Source: Pseudokineococcus marinus (GTDB lineage Bacteria > Actinomycetota > Actinomycetes > Actinomycetales > Quadrisphaeraceae). Taken from it: a DNA stretch of 64,000 bases. A program made the translations under genes and the position numbers. Under the pieces are notes generated by a model. That model searched no databases, was not told where the DNA came from, and saw nothing but the letters and a program-made list of their open reading frames with translations. The stretch spans positions 186,001 to 250,000 of the forward strand of contig NZ_JBBHZZ010000004.1 in assembly GCF_037482405.1 (NCBI RefSeq). Reading direction: 5' to 3'. Positions 58,485 to 64,000 of the stretch are shown here, one piece after another (the first letter of the stretch is position 1; each line of letters starts with the position of its first letter).

Positions 58485-60914
58485 TCAGCGCGTGACGACG
58501 CCGGCGCCCGTCCGGGGAGCGGGGGAGCCCGACGTGCGGGCGGCCCGCTCGTCGAGCCAGCAGCCGAAGGCGGCGGCGTCGAGGGGGCGGCTGTGGAGGT
58601 AGCCCTGCGTCTCGTCGACGCCGAGGCCGTGCAGCGCCCGGAGCGTCGCGTCGTCCTCGACGCCCTCGGCGACGAGGCGCAGGCCGAGCCTGTCGGCGAG
58701 GTCCACGGTCGTGCGCACGATCGCGGCGGTCCGCTCCCGCCGGCCGAGGCGGGCGGTGAAGGCGCGGTCGAGCTTGAGCTCGGTGGCCGGCAGGTCGTCG
58801 AGGTAGCCCATGGACGCGTAGCCGGTGCCGTAGTCGTCGATGCTCAGCCCGACGCCCCGCTCGGCGAGGCGGCGGGCCGTCGGCAGGGCCCGCTCCGGGT
58901 CCTTCATGAGCATGGTCTCGGTGATCTCGAGGACGAGGTCGGACGCCGCGAGCGGGGTGCGCGCCAGCACCTCCTCGACGAGGGGCATGAGCCCGGGGTC
59001 GACGAGGACGCTCGTCGAGACGTTGACGGAGACCCGCAGCCGGTGGCCCCGCCGCGCCCACCCGGCCGCGTCCGCGGCCGCGCGGCGCAGGACCCTCGCC
59101 GTGAGCGCGCCCATGAGGCCGCGCTCCTCGGCGAGGTCGAGGAAGGCGGCCGGCGCGAGCAGGCCCCGGTCGGGGTGGCGCCAGCGCACGAGCGCCTCGG
59201 CGCCCACGACGACGCCGGACGCGGCGACCTGCGGCTGGTAGTGCACCTCGAGCTCCCCGGCGCCCGGCGCGCCGGCGAGCACCACGCGCAGGCCCTCGAG
59301 GGTCTCCCGGCGCTCGCGGCGCTCGGCGTCGGCGGCCTGGTCGTAGACGCCCCAGCCGCCGGGGACGTCGTGGCCGGCTCCGTCGTGCCCGGGGGCGTGC
59401 TCGCGGCCCGCGCGCTTGGCGACGAACATCGCGGCGTCCGCGCGGCGCAGCAGCTCCTCGGCCTCGACGGGGTCCCCGCCGGCGTCGGGCGTCGTCGCCA
59501 CGCCGACGCTGGCGCCGACGACCGCGGGCGCCGGCCCGGTCCCGCCTCCGGGTCCCGACACACCGGGCCCCGTCCCACCGGGCCCCGCCCCGGCGACCGT
59601 CACCCCGCCGACGGCGGTGACGACGTCCTCCGCGACGGTGCGGGCCGCGTCGACGTCGGCGCCCGGCAGCAGGACGGCGAACTCGTCGCCGCCGAGGCGC
59701 GCCACGACGGCCCGGCGGGGCACGACGTCGCGCAGCGCGCGGGCCGTGCGGCGCAGGAGCTCGTCACCCGCCGCGTGGCCGTGGCGGTCGTTGACCTCCT
59801 TGAAGCGGTCGAGGTCGACGAGCAGCACCCCCGCGGGGCGGGCGTCCCGAGCCGCGGCGGCCAGCGCCCGGTCGAAGGCGCGGCGGTTCGCGAGGCCCGT
59901 GAGGTCGTCGGTGAGCGCCTGCTGGCGGCTGCCCGCCAGGAGGACCACCTCGCGGATGACGACGAGGAGCTTCGCCCCCACGAGCAGGAGCGTCGCGAGG
60001 ACCAGGGCCACGGCCGTCGGCGGCAGCGGCCGCACCTGGTCGAGCACCAGGAGGGCGACGCACAGCACGAGGACGAGCACCGGGGTGACGACGGCGCCGA
60101 GGGTGTCGACGCGGGCGCCCGTGGGCCGGGTGGCCGGTGTCGCCGCGGCGGCGGCCGCGACACCGAGGGCGGTCAGCCGGCCGACGTCGACGCCCGCCCC
60201 GACGACGGGCCCGCCCACGACGCCCGCCACGTGGAGCGCCCCCGCGGTGTCGCTGGCGGCCAGGACGGCGAAGGCGACGGCGAGCATCGGCAGCCGCCGG
60301 TCGGTGGCCCAGCCCGACAGGCCCCAGGTCGAGACGGCGAAGGCGAGCACGAGGAGGTCCAGCAGCGGGCGCGCCGACAGCAGCAGCGCGCCGAGCGGGT
60401 CGAGCCCCAGCGCGCGGCCCGCGGCCGGGACGACGAAGGCCCAGCTCGCGGCCGCGAGCAGGGACGCGGCGACGAGCACGTCGAGCCAGGAGCTGGGCAG
60501 CACGCGCTCGACGCGCTGGCGCAGCAGCACGAGCTGACCGGCGAGGAGCACCGGGTAGGCCACGAGGCCGACGGCGAAGGCGCCGGGCCTCTGCTGCAGG
60601 CCGCTCAGCCACACCTCGGGGCTGCGCTCGGGGGCGTAGTCGTCGACGAGCCACATCAGCGAGAGCTGGCCCGAGACGAGGATCGCCGACCCCACGGCCA
60701 GGAGGACCCAGGGCGCCCGGCCCGCAGGCTGGCGCCGCGGCGAGGCTCCCAGCACGAGGAGGCCGAGGACCGCGAGGACGGAGTAGGCGACGGAGCCGGC
60801 CAGGCCCCACCCCGCCGCGGCGAGCACGGCCAGCAGCACGAGGGGCGACACGACCACGACCGCGCGCACGACGCGCCGGGCGGTCCGCGCGGGGACCGGG
60901 CTGGCGGAGGGCAC
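58485..60914 (-). CDS. Membrane GGDEF-EAL protein, both motifs intact
   Basis: An 809-residue protein. About ten membrane segments, a GGDEF domain (DDLTGLANRRAFDRAL, VDLDRFKEVNDRHGHA, RLGGDEFAVLL) with a Gly/Pro-rich insertion near residue 510, and an EAL domain (GAEALVRWRHPDRG, VSVNVSTSVLVDPG, LVLEITETMLM, DDYGTGYASMGYL, KLDRAFT, VAEGVEDDATL). All catalytic motifs appear intact, so it could be bifunctional. The GTG at 60914 follows GGAGG. It shares its membrane layout (SARPLLDLL, ASDTAGAL) and EAL sequence with the adjacent gene, consistent with a tandem gene duplication. Confidence 0.92.
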   Translation of the reverse strand: MPSASPVPARTARRVVRAVVVVSPLVLLAVLAAAGWGLAGSVAYSVLAVLGLLVLGASPRRQPAGRAPWVLLAVGSAILVSGQLSLMWLVDDYAPERSPEVWLSGLQQRPGAFAVGLVAYPVLLAGQLVLLRQRVERVLPSSWLDVLVAASLLAAASWAFVVPAAGRALGLDPLGALLLSARPLLDLLVLAFAVSTWGLSGWATDRRLPMLAVAFAVLAASDTAGALHVAGVVGGPVVGAGVDVGRLTALGVAAAAAATPATRPTGARVDTLGAVVTPVLVLVLCVALLVLDQVRPLPPTAVALVLATLLLVGAKLLVVIREVVLLAGSRQQALTDDLTGLANRRAFDRALAAAARDARPAGVLLVDLDRFKEVNDRHGHAAGDELLRRTARALRDVVPRRAVVARLGGDEFAVLLPGADVDAARTVAEDVVTAVGGVTVAGAGPGGTGPGVSGPGGGTGPAPAVVGASVGVATTPDAGGDPVEAEELLRRADAAMFVAKRAGREHAPGHDGAGHDVPGGWGVYDQAADAERRERRETLEGLRVVLAGAPGAGELEVHYQPQVAASGVVVGAEALVRWRHPDRGLLAPAAFLDLAEERGLMGALTARVLRRAAADAAGWARRGHRLRVSVNVSTSVLVDPGLMPLVEEVLARTPLAASDLVLEITETMLMKDPERALPTARRLAERGVGLSIDDYGTGYASMGYLDDLPATELKLDRAFTARLGRRERTAAIVRTTVDLADRLGLRLVAEGVEDDATLRALHGLGVDETQGYLHSRPLDAAAFGCWLDERAARTSGSPAPRTGAGVVTR

Positions 60915-60991
60915 GGGACCTCCTCGGCACGTCCGGCCCCGACCTTGAGCCCTCGGCGCGGACGACCTCCGCGAGTCCCCGGACGGGCCCC

Positions 60992-61834
60992 TCAGACGAG
61001 CGCGCGCCCGCTGACGCCCACGACCGTGCCGCCGCCGACCCACACGTCCTCGCCCACGCGCTGCACGTGCACCCGGCCGCGCCGCCCCAGGGCTGTGCCC
61101 TGCGACGCGGTGTAGGCCGCCGGCACCCGACCGGCCGCCTGCAGCCACTGGGCCAGCCCGGCGTTGAGGCTGCCCGTCACCGGGTCCTCCGCGGCGACGG
61201 ACGCCATCGCGAAGGCGCGGACCTCGACGGTCGCCGGACCGCCGTCGGGGTGGGGGCCGACGAGGCCGACGTCGAGGCCGTCGAGGGCCGACCAGTCGGG
61301 CCGCACCGCGAGGACGGCGTCGGCGTCGTGCAGGAGCAGCGACACCCAGCCGGGGCCGTTGTCGGTCCAGGCGGCGTCGACGACGTCGTCCGCCGCCAGG
61401 CCGAGGCCGCGCCGGAGCCGGTCCAGCAGGTCCTCGTCCACCGGACCGCTGCGCACGAGCGGCGGGGCGGCGAAGGCCAGCCGCCCGGCGACGTCGGGAT
61501 CGCGCCGCACCCGGACGAGGCCGGCGCCGCACTCCTGCACGACGTGCTCGTCGCGCGGCCGCCCTCCCGCCTCGAGCCAGGCGCGCGCGGAGCCGAGCGT
61601 CGGGTGGCCGGCGAACGGCAGCTCGCGCGCGGGGGTGAAGATCCGCAGCCGGTAGTCGGCGGACGGGTCCTCCGGCGGGAGGAGGAAGGTCGTCTCGGAG
61701 AGGTTGGTCCACCGCGCGAAGCGCTGCATCGCCGCGTCGTCGAGGCCGGCGGCGTCGTGGACGACTGCGACGGGGTTGCCGAGCCCGGGCGCGGGCTCGT
61801 CGGTGAAGACGTCGACCTGGGTGAAGGGGCGCAC
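60992..61834 (-). CDS. PhzF-family isomerase-like protein
   Basis: A 280-residue protein of the PhzF family (diaminopimelate-epimerase fold). The family start FTQVDVFTDEPAPGLGNPVA, the Glu in NLSETTFLLPP, the TPARELPFAGHPTLGSARAW segment and the C-terminal AEDPVTGSLNAGLAQWL are all present. No other phenazine gene is near, so it belongs to the large group of PhzF-like proteins of unknown substrate. The GTG at 61834 begins the conserved region. A 42-bp tandem array lies immediately upstream. Confidence 0.9.
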   Translation of the reverse strand: MRPFTQVDVFTDEPAPGLGNPVAVVHDAAGLDDAAMQRFARWTNLSETTFLLPPEDPSADYRLRIFTPARELPFAGHPTLGSARAWLEAGGRPRDEHVVQECGAGLVRVRRDPDVAGRLAFAAPPLVRSGPVDEDLLDRLRRGLGLAADDVVDAAWTDNGPGWVSLLLHDADAVLAVRPDWSALDGLDVGLVGPHPDGGPATVEVRAFAMASVAAEDPVTGSLNAGLAQWLQAAGRVPAAYTASQGTALGRRGRVHVQRVGEDVWVGGGTVVGVSGRALV

Positions 61835-61846
61835 GCCCCCAGCCTG

Positions 61847-61930
61847 CCCTCCCCGGCCCCCTCCCGAGGGCGAGTCGTCGCCGGATCGCCCTCCCCGGCC
61901 CCCTCCCGAGGGCGAGTCGTCGCCGACATG
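61847..61930. repeat. 42-bp tandem pair upstream of the PhzF gene
   Basis: 61847-61888 and 61889-61930 are near-identical 42-bp units. Each holds CCCTCCCCGG, a small CCCTC/GAGGG hairpin and GGGCGAGTCGTCGCC (at 61868 and 61910), the word that also occurs twice after rsgA. Confidence 0.93.
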
Positions 61931-62060
61931 CCCGGCTGGGTCCTCCCCGAGGAGGACGGGCAGAGCCGTACCGGGGGATGACGACGCCGGGCGGGCGCGC
62001 GCGGTCGGATGGGTCCTGCGCGGGCGAGGGGCCCGCGACGACGAGGACCGGGAGGACGCC

Positions 62061-62309
62061 GTGCGCGCACCAGCCCTGAGCCGGGCGACGGAGGCCCCGC
62101 CCGTCCGCGTGCACCTGCCGCCGGAGGGCCGGGGCCCCGCGATGGCCGCGTGCGTGCGGAGCATCCGGCTCGCCCTGGCGCGCGGCGGCGTCGTCGTCGA
62201 CGTGCGCCCCGCGCGGGCGTGGCCGCCCGGGTCCCGCCTCGTGCTCGAGCACCTGCGCACCACGGCCGAGCGCCGGGGTCTGGCCTGGGAGGAGCGGCCG
62301 CTCACCTGA
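62061..62309 (+). CDS. Hypothetical 82-residue protein
   Basis: Unrecognised. The GTG at 62061 follows GGGAGG at about six bases. The protein is soluble, with VRVHLPPEGRGPAMAACVRS at about residue 16 and RLVLEHLRTTAERRGLAWEE near the end. The alternation of a strand and a helix faintly recalls STAS-type domains, but this is too weak to assign. Codon use fits its neighbours, so it is probably a real gene. Confidence 0.55.
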   Translation: MRAPALSRATEAPPVRVHLPPEGRGPAMAACVRSIRLALARGGVVVDVRPARAWPPGSRLVLEHLRTTAERRGLAWEERPLT

Positions 62310-62362
62310 GCCCGCGACGTGCCGGCCCGGTCCCCGTCCTGGCCCCTGCCCGGGTCGAGGAG

Positions 62363-63244
62363 TCAGTCGAGCGCGCGACGCATGAAGCCCTTGAGCCCGG
62401 TCGCCGTGAAGAGCGCGAGGAAGCCGACGAGGGCCAGCGCGCACACCCAGGCGGGGATGTGCGGCGTCGACGGCAGCAGCGAGCCCCGCAGCCCCTCGGA
62501 GACGTAGGTGAGCGGGTTGAACGCCGTGACGACCTGGAACCAGCGCAGCACGTCGAGCGAGGCCCACGGGTACTGCGAGGCGCCGGTGAAGAGCAGCGGC
62601 GTCAGGACGAGCGCGAAGACGATGTTGATCTTGCTCGGCGGCACGAGCGTGCCGAGGGTGAGGCCGGCCGCCGCCCCCGTGAGCGACCCGAGGACGACGA
62701 AGAGGACCACCCAGCCGAGCGCCTCGGTGCGCCAGGGGATGTCTCCGAGGATCCAGACGCCGAGCGGGAACATCGCCGCCGAGGCGACGAGGGCCCGCAG
62801 CGACGAGAAGACGATCTTCTCGAGCGCGACGGCCGTGGTCAGCGTCGGCGCGAGCAGCCGGTCCTCGATCTCCTTGCTGAAGGAGAAGTCGATGACGAGC
62901 GGCAGCGCCGTGTTCTGCAGCGCGGTGAGGAACGCCGTCAGCGCGACGATGCCCGGGAAGAGCAGCGCGGCGTAGCCCTCCTGCAGGAAGCCCAGCGAGC
63001 CGAGCACCTGCCCGAAGACGAAGAGCAGGAAGACGGGCTGCAGCAGCACCTGCGCGAGGAAGGCGGGCAGCTCGCGCCACGTGACGAAGAGGTCGCGGCG
63101 CAGGATCGCCAGCGCCGGGGCGAGGTGGCCGACGCCGCGGCGGGCGCCGTCGGCGTCGCGCCCTCCCGAGGTCGCGCCGCCGTCCGTCGTACTGCCGTCC
63201 GTCGTGCTGCCGTCCGTCGTGCTGCCGTCCGTCGTGCTGGTCAC
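62363..63244 (-). CDS. ABC-2 type transport permease (DrrB-like)
   Basis: A 293-residue membrane permease with six hydrophobic segments. It contains the ABC-2 pattern LFVTWRELPAFLAQVLLQPV, FSFSKEIEDRLLAPTLTTAV, TLGTLVPPSKINIVFALVLT and VTAFNPLTYVSEGLRGSLLP. The GTG at 63244 overlaps the stop of the ATPase gene. The first 20 residues are encoded by 15-bp repeats (STTDG repeated). It forms an export system for a drug, lipid or polysaccharide with the upstream ATPase; the substrate is unknown. Confidence 0.9.
   Translation of the reverse strand: MTSTTDGSTTDGSTTDGSTTDGGATSGGRDADGARRGVGHLAPALAILRRDLFVTWRELPAFLAQVLLQPVFLLFVFGQVLGSLGFLQEGYAALLFPGIVALTAFLTALQNTALPLVIDFSFSKEIEDRLLAPTLTTAVALEKIVFSSLRALVASAAMFPLGVWILGDIPWRTEALGWVVLFVVLGSLTGAAAGLTLGTLVPPSKINIVFALVLTPLLFTGASQYPWASLDVLRWFQVVTAFNPLTYVSEGLRGSLLPSTPHIPAWVCALALVGFLALFTATGLKGFMRRALD
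63179..63238. repeat. Four 15-bp tandem repeats at the permease 5' end
   Basis: GCCGTCCGTCGTGCT units start at 63179, 63194, 63209 and 63224 (the first with one change). On the minus strand they begin six bases after the ATPase stop/permease start overlap and encode STTDG repeats. Confidence 0.9.
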
Positions 63245-64000
63245 CGCAGCTCCCTCCCGGTCAGGCTGATGAAGACGTCCTCGAGGTCGGGCCGGCCGAG
63301 CCGGACGTCGGTGACGACGGCGCCGGTGGACGCCACGGCCTCCGCGACGGGCGCGAGCAGGGCCGCGGGGTCGCCCGCCACGGTGGCCCGCACGCGCGCC
63401 GCCGGGCGCTCGGCGGGCATCTCGTCGGTCCCGCGGACGCCGTCGACCCGCTCGAGGGCCTGCCGCACCGCGCCCGCGACGTCGTCCACCCCCTCGGGGG
63501 GCGTGACGACGACCTCGACGGTGCCGCCGTCGCTGTGCCGCGCGACGAGCGCCGCCGGCGTGTCGAGGTCGAGCAGGCGCCCGTGGTCGACGATGCCGAC
63601 GCGGTCGCACAGCTCCTGCGCCTCGTCCATGTCGTGCGTCGTCAGCAGGACGGTGGTCCCGCGCTCGCGGAGGTCGCGCACCCGCTCCCGCACGAAGAGC
63701 CGGGCCTGCGGGTCGAGGCCGGTGCTGGGCTCGTCGAGGAAGAGGACCTGCGGGTCGTGCATGAGCGCCCGGGCGATCATCAGCCGCTGCGCTTGGCCCC
63801 CGGACACCCTGTCCACCTTCGAGTCCGCGCGCTCCCCGAGCCCGAAGCGCTCGAGCAGGTCGTCCGCCCGCCGGACCCGCTCGCCCTTCCCGACGCCGTG
63901 GTAGGCCGCGTGGAAGAGGAGGTTCTGCCGGGCCGTCAGCGACTGGTCGAGGTTGGGCCGCTGCGGCACGACGGCGAGCCGCGCCCGCGCCGCGGGCGGG
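63241..64000 (-). CDS. ABC transporter ATPase (DrrA-like), cut by the window edge
   Basis: The C-terminal part of a DrrA-type ATPase; the 5' end with Walker A lies beyond 64000. Visible are the Q-loop (VVPQRPNLDQSLTARQNL), the signature VSGGQAQRLMIARALM, Walker B VLFLDEPSTGLD, the H-loop TTHDMDEAQELC, and a C-terminal domain of about 90 residues typical of drug-export ATPases. Its stop overlaps the permease GTG (GTGA). It energises the ABC-2 permease. Confidence 0.92.
   Translation of the reverse strand, partial: PPAARARLAVVPQRPNLDQSLTARQNLLFHAAYHGVGKGERVRRADDLLERFGLGERADSKVDRVSGGQAQRLMIARALMHDPQVLFLDEPSTGLDPQARLFVRERVRDLRERGTTVLLTTHDMDEAQELCDRVGIVDHGRLLDLDTPAALVARHSDGGTVEVVVTPPEGVDDVAGAVRQALERVDGVRGTDEMPAERPAARVRATVAGDPAALLAPVAEAVASTGAVVTDVRLGRPDLEDVFISLTGRELR

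Noticed and set aside
60992..61834. Phenazine biosynthesis locus
   Set aside because: Only a PhzF-like gene is present; this family is widespread without phenazine genes.

Overview
The window is one chromosomal stretch of a very GC-rich actinobacterium. GC is visibly above 70 percent, many starts are GTG joined to the preceding stop as GTGA, and it carries a SAM-IV riboswitch, an Rpf-like wall hydrolase, an RskA-type anti-sigma factor and an F420-type PPOX protein. The gene mix would fit the Kineosporiales or a related order, but that placement is inference. There are three short runs of N (25471-25605, 43621-43749, 47799-47943), so this is a scaffolded assembly. No tRNA, rRNA, insertion sequence, phage gene or CRISPR array was seen.

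Layout. 14-5500 (minus): a membrane-arm complex I cluster, nuoA - nuoB/D-like - nuoH - nuoJ - nuoK - nuoL. 5633-10361: ArsR regulator with a GNAT enzyme, DUF305 and DUF6153-like proteins, a VOC protein with a WYL regulator, and a pterin-dehydratase/VOC fusion. 10412-14330: a membrane beta-propeller protein, an SDR, and a TetR regulator divergent from a DUF4188 protein. 14529-19599 (plus): a pyroglutamate cluster with a secreted pyroglutamyl-peptidase-like protein, an NRAMP-like transporter and 5-oxoprolinase PxpA, PxpB, PxpC. 19823-22557 (minus): KhtTU-like cation/proton antiporter and a DUF4126-like membrane protein. 22896-25407: a ScyD-like secreted protein and an Rpf/LysM protein. 25691-28514 (minus): rsgA and metY with its riboswitch. 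28880-35124: CHRD protein, sigma/anti-sigma pair, P-loop kinase, two SDRs and a polyol-type dehydrogenase. 35233-43489: two GGDEF-EAL proteins, a D-2-hydroxyacid dehydrogenase and a subtilase. 43766-47620: PPOX, DHFR-like, MarR and an ABC exporter. 47979-55986 (plus): complete kdpFABCDE. 55968-60914 (minus): two more GGDEF-EAL paralogues. 60992-64000: PhzF, a small unknown protein, and an ABC-2 permease with its ATPase, which runs off the right edge.

Themes. Cation and proton handling is prominent (Nuo membrane arm, KhtTU, Kdp). So is cyclic-di-GMP metabolism: four membrane GGDEF-EAL proteins, of which two have altered GGDEF motifs and one carries an exact in-frame duplication of its GGDEF segment. 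The pyroglutamate genes form one unit that would release, import and open 5-oxoproline, although the peptidase-like protein has Ser where the catalytic Cys is expected.

The most unusual signal lies between genes. At least eight arrays are built from different short words, most able to form a small hairpin, yet nearly all share a spacing of 40-42 bp, with 29 bp as the one recurrent exception. Three of the words recur in two arrays that are 18-36 kb apart, and one array lies inside the nuoB/D-like coding sequence. A second class consists of tandem repeats of 12-17 bp whose first unit contains the stop codon of the gene they follow. I know of no described element matching the constant-period, variable-word pattern. 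It is offered as the main candidate for something new.
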